Assembly (NCBI GenBank): GCA_963837025.1
Contig: CAWILT010000001.1
Location: 930,001 to 994,000 of the forward strand
Length of the DNA: 64,000 nt
Origin: JALZUV01 sp963837025
Lineage (GTDB): Bacteria > Pseudomonadota > Alphaproteobacteria > Rickettsiales > JALZUV01
Direction of reading: 5' to 3'
Made by a program: the position numbers and the translations under genes. Below, piece after piece: positions 46,483 to 55,070 of this stretch; position 1 is the first letter of the stretch, and each line of letters starts with the position of its first letter. The notes under the pieces are model-generated. The model ran no database searches. It saw only the letters and a list, made by a program, of their open reading frames with translations, and was not told the origin of the DNA.

Positions 46483-47583
46483 ATGGTAACAAAACAAACC
46501 GACACATCCGGCTGGTTCGATAAAAATCGGCGTAAATTATCAGGCATTGGCTATTTGATAGGCGATGCGGCTTTGGCGATTGAAGGCATGATTAATCTGC
46601 GCCAAGGTATGATTGAAGGTGATGCCGAAGCTAAGCGTAAAGGCATTAAAGAACTCGCTGTTGGCGGAGGGTATGCCATTGGCGGAACTGCCATGGCTAA
46701 ATACGGTAACCGCACCGTAGATGCGCAATGTGAAGCCTTGAAAGATAAACTCGCAGCACATCTGAGTGAATCGGGCGTGAATTTAGATAAAGAATATTTG
46801 GAGCGCGCATTGCGCGAAAAAAATAAAAGTTTCTTCCAAAAAATTGAAGATTTTTGCTACCGCTACCCAACTGAAATATTAAACGTAACTTATGCAGCAC
46901 TTTCCACGCTATTGGTTTCGGAAGGGATTAAAGAATATCAGCAGGGCAAAAAAGAAGGCAAAACCAATGTTGGCACGCTAGGCATGGGCGTGCTGATTAT
47001 TTCAGGTGCGCTAGCGGGTTTATTAGTGAAAGAAAAATCAGCCGAGCAGCTCGAGGCCGAAGGTAAAACGGGAGTAGGCGCTTATTTACAGAAAAATTCA
47101 TTAGCACTAAATGGTGGCCTTTATTTTGCTAATAATTTCTTTACCGCCAAAAGCTCCTTTGAGCGCTATAAACAATATAATGATCCGCAAAAACCGCAAG
47201 ATGCTAAACGCGGACAAAGCGCAGTTTTCAAAAATCTATGGATGCTGCGCGCCGTTACGGCAGCAACCTATATGGGTAGTAATATTTCATTGATGGGTGC
47301 CAAAAAAGGTGCATCGGGTGATGCTGATTTATTGCAAGAAACGCGCGATCAATTATTGGCAGATACTGCAGCCATCATTGATTCGCAACCGGCTTTGGTA
47401 CAGAAGGAAATAATCGCAAAAACAGCCGATTACTTATTGAGCCGCAAAGAATTAAATATTGGCAAAATTTCGCGCGAAAAATTGGTTGAAAAGCTCAACC
47501 CTAATTTAAAAAATGCTGCCGAAGATGAAAAATGGACGAATCGCACACAAGCCGTTTCAACCGCCGTGGAACGTGGTGTTTAA
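46483..47583 (+). CDS. Unknown multi-pass membrane protein, paralogue 2
   Basis: A 366-residue protein composed of repeated helix pairs with a Gly-Tyr or Tyr-Ala onset: KLSGIGYLIGDAALA, RYPTEILNVTYAALSTLL, and KNSLALNGGLYFANNFF, linked by charged turns such as VKEKSAEQ. A polar helical domain forms the C-terminal 80 residues (DTAAIIDSQPALVQK...). The segments around VKEK and the C-terminal domain align by eye with the protein at 30,295-31,782. The stop at 47,583 is followed directly by ATG 47,584 of the lysozyme-like gene, so the two are translationally coupled. Family and function unknown. Confidence 0.75.
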   Translation: MVTKQTDTSGWFDKNRRKLSGIGYLIGDAALAIEGMINLRQGMIEGDAEAKRKGIKELAVGGGYAIGGTAMAKYGNRTVDAQCEALKDKLAAHLSESGVNLDKEYLERALREKNKSFFQKIEDFCYRYPTEILNVTYAALSTLLVSEGIKEYQQGKKEGKTNVGTLGMGVLIISGALAGLLVKEKSAEQLEAEGKTGVGAYLQKNSLALNGGLYFANNFFTAKSSFERYKQYNDPQKPQDAKRGQSAVFKNLWMLRAVTAATYMGSNISLMGAKKGASGDADLLQETRDQLLADTAAIIDSQPALVQKEIIAKTADYLLSRKELNIGKISREKLVEKLNPNLKNAAEDEKWTNRTQAVSTAVERGV

Positions 47584-49032
47584 ATGCGCGTGTCGCCCTT
47601 TGTAAAAATTGCCGCTGTTTCACTTGGGGCAACATTGCTGCCATCGCGTATTCAATCACCGAAGATAACAGAAGCATTTACCCAAAATAACGCATCGCCC
47701 ATACCCTCAACAGAATCTGAAATACCATTTGCTGATCATACGCTAACCCGTATTGATTTGGCACAATGGGCTGCTCGCGATTCAAGCCTGCATTTAACTG
47801 AGCAGCAAGTGATTGAATCGCTCGAATGCGAAAACCGTTTTGAAGTGACTTATCCTGTTGATAGCGCAGGACATGCGCAAGCTACAATTTTAGTCGATAA
47901 TCAAAAGGGATTTATTGCATTTAATAATAAAAAAATAATCATGTGGGATGTAGATGAGAAAGATTATAAAAAACGCAAAAATCTGCACCCAATTATTCAT
48001 GGAACACCTACACTAAATGGTGAATCATTAGATGCACAAAAAATTCCATTATCGCGCACAGCAGTGCAGCAGAACCCCCTTTGGCATGAAAATTTAAATC
48101 CTGAAATTGACTTGTTACCTTATTTGCCAAAGCCACCTGAGGGTAAGAAGTATCATGCTATTTCACCTGCACCTACCAACCCTGATTTTCGTGATATTTC
48201 ACATTTTTCCTATCAGCGCGAAAGTGAAAAATTGGCTTATAATATTTTAAATTGGCAACCGGATAGGATAGAAGGGCAAGCGCAATATCCATTGTCAAAC
48301 AATCAATTTTTATTGCATGTAATGGCAACGGAAAGTTCGCTATTTGATAAAATTGGCCCCCACCCCTCGCGTGTTTCGGGTCAATCGGTTCGTGTGCCAA
48401 CGCCAGATGGAATGGATAAAGTTATATGGAAAGAAGGCAGCTATGCCGGCATGTCGCAAATGGGTGTAAACCGAAATAACGGCAATTTAACCGGCTCTAT
48501 TTTGGGCACGCCATTAACCAAAAATGGTCGCTGGGCGGGATTAGAAATTGATGGGCAAATCATTGATAGCAAACAAGCCTATTTAAATAATTGGCAAGCG
48601 CAAATGGTAGCTACGGTAAGCAGCCAGCTTAGCACGTATCCGTATGTTGATAATATTTTACGCCAACGCAAAACCGATCGAAAAGGCGATAAAATTTCAA
48701 CCTCTGGCGCGTTTATGATGGCGCATTTAGTTGGCCCGAAAGCAGCCTATGATTATTTTTTATTGGGCAAAAATGCTAAAGACGGCAATAATACGAGTAG
48801 CAATTATTATTACACTAGATTTAAAGGTTATGATGATAAGTTATTTTATCCGGCACCAGCCCAAAGAAAAGATATTATCTTGCGCGTCACACCATTGCAA
48901 AACACTCAGCAAGTTGATGAGAATGATTTAGAATTATTACCAAGTAAATATGATGCAACACCCTTAGAAATACCTTTTTTAGAACGCATTTTACTTGAAA
49001 AGAGTGATCGCGATTCAACCCGAAATCGTTAG
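47584..49032 (+). CDS. Putative lysozyme/transglycosylase-like protein
   Basis: A 482-residue protein with a hydrophobic N-terminal segment (VKIAAVSLGATLLP, possible signal or anchor). From about residue 240 there is a lysozyme-like pattern: MATESS with candidate catalytic Glu250, then GSYAGMSQMG about 40 residues later, and a helical part ending SGAFMMAHLVG, as in SLT-type transglycosylases and muramidases. This resemblance is by motif only. The first 235 residues are unrecognised. It directly follows the membrane protein at 46,483 and overlaps the convergent DUF389 gene by four bases. Possible role: peptidoglycan opening during assembly of a membrane complex. Confidence 0.68.
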   Translation: MRVSPFVKIAAVSLGATLLPSRIQSPKITEAFTQNNASPIPSTESEIPFADHTLTRIDLAQWAARDSSLHLTEQQVIESLECENRFEVTYPVDSAGHAQATILVDNQKGFIAFNNKKIIMWDVDEKDYKKRKNLHPIIHGTPTLNGESLDAQKIPLSRTAVQQNPLWHENLNPEIDLLPYLPKPPEGKKYHAISPAPTNPDFRDISHFSYQRESEKLAYNILNWQPDRIEGQAQYPLSNNQFLLHVMATESSLFDKIGPHPSRVSGQSVRVPTPDGMDKVIWKEGSYAGMSQMGVNRNNGNLTGSILGTPLTKNGRWAGLEIDGQIIDSKQAYLNNWQAQMVATVSSQLSTYPYVDNILRQRKTDRKGDKISTSGAFMMAHLVGPKAAYDYFLLGKNAKDGNNTSSNYYYTRFKGYDDKLFYPAPAQRKDIILRVTPLQNTQQVDENDLELLPSKYDATPLEIPFLERILLEKSDRDSTRNR

Positions 49033-50027
49033 TTTATCTTTTCGGTAGAAAAATAAATTAGTGCAATAATGCCCAATAACATAATGAAAGCTATACTATA
49101 GGATATTCGAAGCGAACTTTGAGCTGTTTTCGCATCGCCATCCCAGCCCGGCTTTATTTTTTTCAATTGAAATACTATTTTCGCAGCAATGTTAATACAT
49201 AAAGCATTGGCAAATGCCAGTGCCAACGCATCGCTTGCACGCATCCAATCGCCTTGCCCTGCCAGCAACCCTGCTGCGGCTAATGGGGGAAGCAATGCAA
49301 CCGACACCATTACACCTACCAGCGCGCTTGAAACCCCTGCGGTAAGCGACAGCACAGCTGCCGCGCCTGCGGCTAACGCTAAAACCAAATGGCTATATTC
49401 AATATTGGCGCGGGCGAGTAAAACATCGTTCCACTCATCGCCATTTGGCCAGAGCGACCCGATACAATAGGAGATAGTAAATGCTAATAAAAAGCCTATA
49501 GCATTAACTTTGAGTGCACGCCGCATCAATGGCATATCGCCAACAGTTATACCAAAACTAAATGCAATATTGGATTGCAACATAGGCGCAATCACCATGG
49601 CACCAATTACCGCTGCAATATCGCCAGTGTGTAAACCAATCGCCGCCACAATTGTTGATAACCCTAATAAGACTAAATAATTTAAATTCAGCTGCGCGCC
49701 ACTTTCAACATTGGCACGCAATTCTTCACGCGTGAGCCCCCCGAAATAATAGAGATTATCTTCACTTTCGCCAGTCTTGGGTTCGGGGTAAACTGCCTCA
49801 ACTTCATTCACAATAATATTGCCGCCTGGTAAGTGATAGATAGTGTCACTTATCGTATCAAGCACCTGTTGTAGCTCGGTATGTTTAACCAATACGCGAT
49901 ATCCATTATGATGTTTATCATTCGAAGCTAACCACCAGCGAATAACATTTGTGTTATCTAACAGTTGTTCAACCGAATCGGCATTGGGCGATTCGCACAG
50001 CACATCAACGGTACGGTAACTATTCAT
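49029..50027 (-). CDS. DUF389 / TIGR00341 membrane protein
   Basis: A 332-residue protein with a soluble N-terminal domain of about 110 residues (ferredoxin-like; AVYPEP linker) and five to six hydrophobic helices that include the DUF389 signature AVIGAMVIAPMLQSNIAFSFG and VALLPPLAAAGLL. The family's function is not established. Its ATG overlaps the argH stop by four bases (ATGA), so it is translated with argH. AAAGAG serves as ribosome binding site. A second DUF389 protein lies upstream of argH. Confidence 0.88.
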   Translation of the reverse strand: MNSYRTVDVLCESPNADSVEQLLDNTNVIRWWLASNDKHHNGYRVLVKHTELQQVLDTISDTIYHLPGGNIIVNEVEAVYPEPKTGESEDNLYYFGGLTREELRANVESGAQLNLNYLVLLGLSTIVAAIGLHTGDIAAVIGAMVIAPMLQSNIAFSFGITVGDMPLMRRALKVNAIGFLLAFTISYCIGSLWPNGDEWNDVLLARANIEYSHLVLALAAGAAAVLSLTAGVSSALVGVMVSVALLPPLAAAGLLAGQGDWMRASDALALAFANALCINIAAKIVFQLKKIKPGWDGDAKTAQSSLRISYSIAFIMLLGIIALIYFSTEKIN

Positions 50028-51418
50028 AAATACTCTTTTCTAGCGTGAGCTATCGCTTGTTTAACGCGCGTTGGCGCAGTGCCACCAAAACTGGTGCGGC
50101 TATTAACACTCGCTTCTAGCGATAACACCGAAAATATAGCTTGTGTGATGCGCGGATCAACCGCTTGCAAATCAGTTAAGGCTAGCTCGTGCAATTGGCA
50201 TTGCTGGTTTTGCGCTAATTGCACGATGGCGGCAGTGGTGTGGTGGGCATTGCGAAACGGCATGTTTAATTCACGCACTAGCCAATCGGCCAAATCGGTG
50301 GCTGTAAGATAACCTTGCGTGCAGGCGGCAAGCATTTTATCGGCATGAACGGTCATCTCCTCAATCATGCCAGCGGCCACTTGCAGGCATAATGATAGTT
50401 GTTCGGCTGCTTCAAATACGGGCTCTTTATCTTCTTGGCTGTCTTTATTATAAGCGAGTGGCAAGCCCTTCATCACCATCAATAACCGCTCAAACTGTGA
50501 AGCAATACGACCCGATTTGCCGCGAATAAGTTCCGCCGCATCGGGGTTTTTCTTTTGTGGCATAATGGAACTGCCCGTCGAAAAGCTATCAGAATGGGTG
50601 ATAAACCCAAAGGCAGGCGCACTCCACATCACCAGCTCTTCACCCAAGCGCGATAAATGCATCGCAGCAATCGCAGCGGCTGACAAAAATTCAAGCGCAA
50701 AATCCCTATCCGATACCGCGTCTAGCGAGTTAGCCGTTGGTGCATCGAAACCAAGCGCGATAGCCGTTTGTTCGCGATTTATCGCAAAGCCTGTGCCTGC
50801 TAATGCCGCTGAGCCTAAGGGCGATTGATTCGCACCCACTCGCGCGGATGCAAAGCGCCGACGGTCGCGGCCAAACATCTCAACATAAGCCATTAAATGA
50901 TGGCCGAACGTCACGGGTTGAGCAGACTGCAAATGGGTGTAACCGGGTAGAATTGTGGCTGTATGCTGCGCGGCTTGCTCGATAAGCGCCGCTTGCAAAT
51001 TTTTAAAATCAACATCCATCGCGTCAATCGCATCGCGCACCCATAGGCGAAAATCGGTTGCAACTTGATCGTTACGCGAGCGCGCTGTGTGTAATTTACC
51101 CGCCACCGCGCCAATTTTTTCAGCTAAACGCGCTTCGATATTCATGTGAATATCCTCAAGCTCGGCTTTAAATTCAAAATTTCCTGCCGCTATTTCAGCT
51201 TCAATTTCGCGCAAACCTTGCGCGATTTCTGCGGCTTCATCAGTGGTTATGATATGGCAATCAGCCAGCATTTGCACATGCGCGAGTGAGCCTGTAATAT
51301 CTTGTTTATAAAAGCGTTTATCAAAATCAATCGAAGCATTTAGCTGCTGCATAATGGCGCTAGCCCCGCCGCTAAAACGGCCACCCCACATAGGGTTAGA
51401 AGTAGTTTTCTGTGTCAT
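50024..51418 (-). CDS. argH: Argininosuccinate lyase
   Basis: ArgH splits argininosuccinate into arginine and fumarate, the last step of arginine synthesis. The 464-residue product opens MWGGRFSGGASAIMQQLNASIDFD and has HTARSRNDQVATDFRLW, the signature loop GSSIMPQKKNPD and the expected C-terminal domain. AAGGGC precedes the ATG. argG and other arg genes are not near; argH is sandwiched between two DUF389 genes on the same strand. Confidence 0.97.
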   Translation of the reverse strand: MTQKTTSNPMWGGRFSGGASAIMQQLNASIDFDKRFYKQDITGSLAHVQMLADCHIITTDEAAEIAQGLREIEAEIAAGNFEFKAELEDIHMNIEARLAEKIGAVAGKLHTARSRNDQVATDFRLWVRDAIDAMDVDFKNLQAALIEQAAQHTATILPGYTHLQSAQPVTFGHHLMAYVEMFGRDRRRFASARVGANQSPLGSAALAGTGFAINREQTAIALGFDAPTANSLDAVSDRDFALEFLSAAAIAAMHLSRLGEELVMWSAPAFGFITHSDSFSTGSSIMPQKKNPDAAELIRGKSGRIASQFERLLMVMKGLPLAYNKDSQEDKEPVFEAAEQLSLCLQVAAGMIEEMTVHADKMLAACTQGYLTATDLADWLVRELNMPFRNAHHTTAAIVQLAQNQQCQLHELALTDLQAVDPRITQAIFSVLSLEASVNSRTSFGGTAPTRVKQAIAHARKEYL

Positions 51419-51482
51419 GCCCTTAACCTAACCATGATTGCATTAGTTACAAGTATTCTGCGAAAGTGAAATGCTTATTTGA

Positions 51483-53156
51483 TTATGGCGCGGTTGTGTC
51501 GAGTGGTGCAAAATCATCAAATTCAGGCGAGGCGGGCTCGGCCTCACGTGATACCCGAATTTCAACGCGATGGAAACTGCGCGTGCCATAATCGCGCTCA
51601 GCACGTTTTTGGTTGGGCTGTTTATATTCGCTGATTGCGGTCGCTTTTATAGCATTTTTCTCAATCAATTCGGCTACAAAATTAGCACGGCGATAGGCGA
51701 GTGAATTATTATTAAACCGCTGATATTCACCTAAAGTACTCGCAAAACCAATAACGTTTACTGCCTCAACCTCCCAACGCTTTAATGCCCAAAGATGGTG
51801 AGTTAATCGCGATTGCTGCGGCACTGTTAATGTAGCGGCTCCCACATCGAAAAATACATAAGGCAATGCTTGAAAAGCGGGAATGACAGTAATTTGCCAA
51901 TCGGGATATTTCCGTTGCAGCGACTCTTCAAATTGATGCAACGCGCTCAATGGAACCTGAGGTGTTTTGCGTGCCTGAATGGTAATAACTTTATTTTCAA
52001 CATCCGCCTGAACGGCTCGGGTGGGGAAAAATATGGCGGAGCGTAACTGCTGCAACATTTCTTCGCGTTGCGTCATGAAAGCCATTTTGCCCTGCATGGG
52101 CGAAACGAGAGTTGAACTTGGTTTAACCTCCGAAACCGCTTCCACCGCATCTTGCTTTTTCACTACAATCTGATCAAGCGTAAGTTGTACACCGCGTTGG
52201 AGTTTTTCATTTAAAATTTCTGAAACTTTCTGCTCTGCTTGACGCTTATAAACACGCGTTAGCATTAAACTATCTACGCGAATTTTTTCATCTTCAGGAA
52301 AGCTGATTGTAAATGAACTTAGACGACTTTTTTCATCTTTAAACTGTTCCGTTATTGCCGATTTAATCACTTTGGTTGCATAGGCTTCATAAGCGATGTT
52401 TTTAAGCGCGATGCCTAACGGGAATGACAGAGCAACAAATGCCGCCACCATTAGCGCCGTTTGCCATAATGTGTGCCCACGGCCATGATGGCTGCCAAAA
52501 CCATACCATTTTGCAATGGCTGTCACTGAAAGTGAGATGGCTAACAGGTTAGTCATGAATAAAAAGAACGAGCCTTGCGCAATGGGCATATTCCCCATCG
52601 CTAAACCATACCCCGTTACAGCCAAAGGCGGCATCAAAGCGGTGGCAATCGCCACTCCTACAATCGTTTCGCCTTTTTGTTTAATCACCGCATAGCCGCC
52701 CGCCAGCCCAGAAAATATCGCCACCAATAAATCGAATAAGTTGGGCTGCGTGCGCGCCATAATCTCAGGCGTGGGATCTGTCAGAGGCGACAAGTAAACG
52801 ATAAACATCGAAACGCTTAAAGCCATCACCAATCCGTATCCGATGCCAATTAAACTACGACGCAGCTGGCGCGCATCCACTACGCATAGTGAAAAACCCA
52901 GCGACATGATAGGCCCCATTAACGGCGAAATTAACATGGCACCAATGACCACTGCAGGCGATGAAAGCAGCAAACCCAACATCGCGATGCCACACGACAT
53001 GAGTACCATAAAACAATAGCGCGACGAAGCATCACCTTCATCACGCACATTGCTAATCACGCTATGCTGATCAACCGATTCAGTAAAGCGCGCACGCCGC
53101 CAGTTAGAAAATTTAAATCGAATAAGACGAAAATACGATAAAAGAGTTGGTTTCAT
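51483..53156 (-). CDS. DUF389 membrane protein with OmpA-like C-domain
   Basis: A 557-residue protein. Residues about 45-275 hold several membrane helices with the DUF389 core (VVIGAMLISPLMGPIMSLGFS; VGVAIATALMPPLAVTGYGLA). The C-terminal 275 residues are outside the membrane and end in a sequence resembling the OmpA/MotB peptidoglycan-binding domain (VNVIGFASTLGEYQRFNNNSLAYRRANFVAELI, then FHRVEIRV), with a BON-like beta-alpha part before it. If the likeness holds, it could tether the membrane to the cell wall. It is the first of three - strand genes, followed by argH after 64 bases. Confidence 0.82.
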   Translation of the reverse strand: MKPTLLSYFRLIRFKFSNWRRARFTESVDQHSVISNVRDEGDASSRYCFMVLMSCGIAMLGLLLSSPAVVIGAMLISPLMGPIMSLGFSLCVVDARQLRRSLIGIGYGLVMALSVSMFIVYLSPLTDPTPEIMARTQPNLFDLLVAIFSGLAGGYAVIKQKGETIVGVAIATALMPPLAVTGYGLAMGNMPIAQGSFFLFMTNLLAISLSVTAIAKWYGFGSHHGRGHTLWQTALMVAAFVALSFPLGIALKNIAYEAYATKVIKSAITEQFKDEKSRLSSFTISFPEDEKIRVDSLMLTRVYKRQAEQKVSEILNEKLQRGVQLTLDQIVVKKQDAVEAVSEVKPSSTLVSPMQGKMAFMTQREEMLQQLRSAIFFPTRAVQADVENKVITIQARKTPQVPLSALHQFEESLQRKYPDWQITVIPAFQALPYVFFDVGAATLTVPQQSRLTHHLWALKRWEVEAVNVIGFASTLGEYQRFNNNSLAYRRANFVAELIEKNAIKATAISEYKQPNQKRAERDYGTRSFHRVEIRVSREAEPASPEFDDFAPLDTTAP

Positions 53157-53307
53157 GCTTTTGTAACTACAGCAGTTTAGCGAATTATGAACCTAAAAAA
53201 CAAAGTTTTTTTGCTAATTTAATATTATGCTAACCATTTATAGTTATAATAAATTCCTTATCTAAACGATGTAAATGAACAAATGAAAATCGCTTAAAAT
53301 AAATAGT

Positions 53308-54330
53308 ATGCAAGACGATGATAATCCCGATTTAAAGCCTGATTTAGTGTTTGAAAAAAGCACGAGCACCACGGTGGGTATTGGTGGGCGTGTCGCCAAT
53401 TTTTTACGTGAGAAAAAGACAGAAATTCACGATAAAACGCTCGATTTAATGGTGGATGGCACCTTACTTGCCAAAAAGCATGGTGATAAAATATTTGGTG
53501 CAACCAATGCAACGGGCGATGCGTTATTGATTGGTTTAACCGCGCTTAACCCTGACCATAGCACAGCTGAATTAGTCGGCGCTTCGCTTTACTTTTTAGG
53601 CAATGTACCGATGTGGATGTCTGGCGATGAAAAAGGTTCCTCTATTATTGAAGCGCCTACTGAAACTCCTCAGCAAAGCTGGGTGGAGAAAATGGGCAAA
53701 AAAGCCGCCAAGCCGTTTAATCCGAAGAAATATCCGGTTGAATGTTATGCGGCGCTTACCTGCGCTGGAGCAGCTACCTTTGCGTCAATTGGTATGCAAG
53801 ATATGGCGCATGAAATGACTACGGGTGCGGCAACTACCGTGGGTTTTGGTGCGCTGGGTATGACCTCAACCTTGATGCAAATATTCGCACCAAGTAAAGC
53901 AGAAATTGCGGCAAATAAAGCCGCGAAAGAGGCTGAGCAACTCACATTTAAAGACTCTACCTATGAGGTGGTGAATAAAGAAAATATGATAACACGCGCT
54001 GCCGGTTGGGTTAAAGAGAATCCCGAAAAATTATCAGGCAAAATTGGTGTCGGGGCATCTGCCACCATGTTGGCAAGCGGCATCGCTAACGGTAATTTAG
54101 GGCTTGGCGTTGCTGGTGGTTTATATGTAGCTGCCTATTCATTCTACCAAAAATTTGTTAGGCGTGAAAAAGAAATTAATCCTGATTTACCGAATAGTAA
54201 AAACCCTATACCCAATGTTATTAATCCCATTGTTGATGAAAAAAGGCCTGAGGTTGGATCACATACCGCGGCACTCGCAGCACAATCAGGGCGCGATCTT
54301 GGTAATAATCTCAATCAAAAAACAGTGTAA
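53308..54330 (+). CDS. Unknown multi-pass membrane protein, paralogue 3
   Basis: A 340-residue protein with an initial acidic leader, then helix pairs on the same pattern as 30,295 and 46,483: KYPVECYAALTCAGAATF followed by GFGALGMTSTLMQIF (comparable with RYPTEILNVTYAALSTLL and LGMGVLIISGALAGLL) and ENPEKLSGKIGVGASATML with GLGVAGGLYVAAY. The C-terminal helical domain of the other two is missing and is replaced by a short Asn/Pro-rich tail. No family recognised. The next gene (54,343) follows 12 bases later and is probably co-transcribed. Confidence 0.72.
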   Translation: MQDDDNPDLKPDLVFEKSTSTTVGIGGRVANFLREKKTEIHDKTLDLMVDGTLLAKKHGDKIFGATNATGDALLIGLTALNPDHSTAELVGASLYFLGNVPMWMSGDEKGSSIIEAPTETPQQSWVEKMGKKAAKPFNPKKYPVECYAALTCAGAATFASIGMQDMAHEMTTGAATTVGFGALGMTSTLMQIFAPSKAEIAANKAAKEAEQLTFKDSTYEVVNKENMITRAAGWVKENPEKLSGKIGVGASATMLASGIANGNLGLGVAGGLYVAAYSFYQKFVRREKEINPDLPNSKNPIPNVINPIVDEKRPEVGSHTAALAAQSGRDLGNNLNQKTV

Positions 54331-54342
54331 AGGATAATTGAA

Positions 54343-54654
54343 ATGAATGAAAAAAATGTTTTACACCATATCGATTCTAACCTTGATATGATTGTGCTGG
54401 TAAGCGGCACGCTTGATGATGGCACGCCGCATTTTGCTTATGTAAGCATCCCCCCTTCAAAATACGATGCCTTTAAAGAAGCTGAAGCCAAAGGGAATTA
54501 TCGATTAGCAGAATTTGGCACCATTTTGCGCCATGGCAAAGGGCTAAAACCCAGCGCAGAAATTGAGCAAGAAATGATTGAAAATTATGCGGTCAGCCAC
54601 CAATTTGAAAAAGCTTTTCAAGCCACCCGTAAAATACTAAGCGAACAAATATAA
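54343..54654 (+). CDS. Small hypothetical protein
   Basis: A 103-residue soluble protein with an N-terminal beta-rich part (LDMIVLVSGTLDDGTPHFAYVSIPPSKYDAFKEAEAKG) and a helical C-terminus. No family recognised. AAGGAT serves as ribosome binding site. It follows the membrane protein at 53,308 by 12 bases and ends 12 bases before the left repeat of the tRNA-Leu island, so it belongs to the host side. Confidence 0.65.
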   Translation: MNEKNVLHHIDSNLDMIVLVSGTLDDGTPHFAYVSIPPSKYDAFKEAEAKGNYRLAEFGTILRHGKGLKPSAEIEQEMIENYAVSHQFEKAFQATRKILSEQI

Positions 54655-54666
54655 CCTAAAAAAAGT

Positions 54667-54683
54667 TGGTGCTCGTGGAGGGA
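54667..54683. repeat. Left att-like copy of the tRNA-Leu 3' end
   Basis: TGGTGCTCGTGGAGGGA differs in one of 17 bases from 57,793-57,809, the CCA end, discriminator, acceptor stem and first T-stem bases of tRNA-Leu. Such direct repeats are left by tyrosine-recombinase integration at tRNA 3' ends. Confidence 0.68.
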
Positions 54684-55070
54684 AGCCATCTATTCCTTAA
54701 TTTCAGTTAGTTATTAAAAAGTCAATCGTAATAGCTTTTATCTTCAGTAATATAGATACTAAATCCTACTAACTTTGTCGACTACAATAGTCTGCTAGCT
54801 GATAGCTTTTTAGCCCAGTTATTCCATAAACCTTCCCCAACTATCTTTGTAGGCTTAACGGCCTAAAGGCTGGCATCTACGTGCTCAAGCCTTTTCTCTG
54901 CCATAATTAGGATAAAGGTTCTGCGCGAATAACTTCTGATTAAACAACCCTTAATAACTTGAATACACTAATTTATTCAAGTCCTGCCAGACGCGACTTG
55001 TACTTGCTCTAATTGTAATCATCTAATCATTAAACAGATTTAGCTAAGACTGAATCAACACTTCAAGCAC
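54684..55070. other. Gene-free left part of the island
   Basis: About 390 AT-rich bases with no credible open frame or RNA gene. The region may hold the promoter of the island genes, but no clear hexamer pair is visible. Confidence 0.4.
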
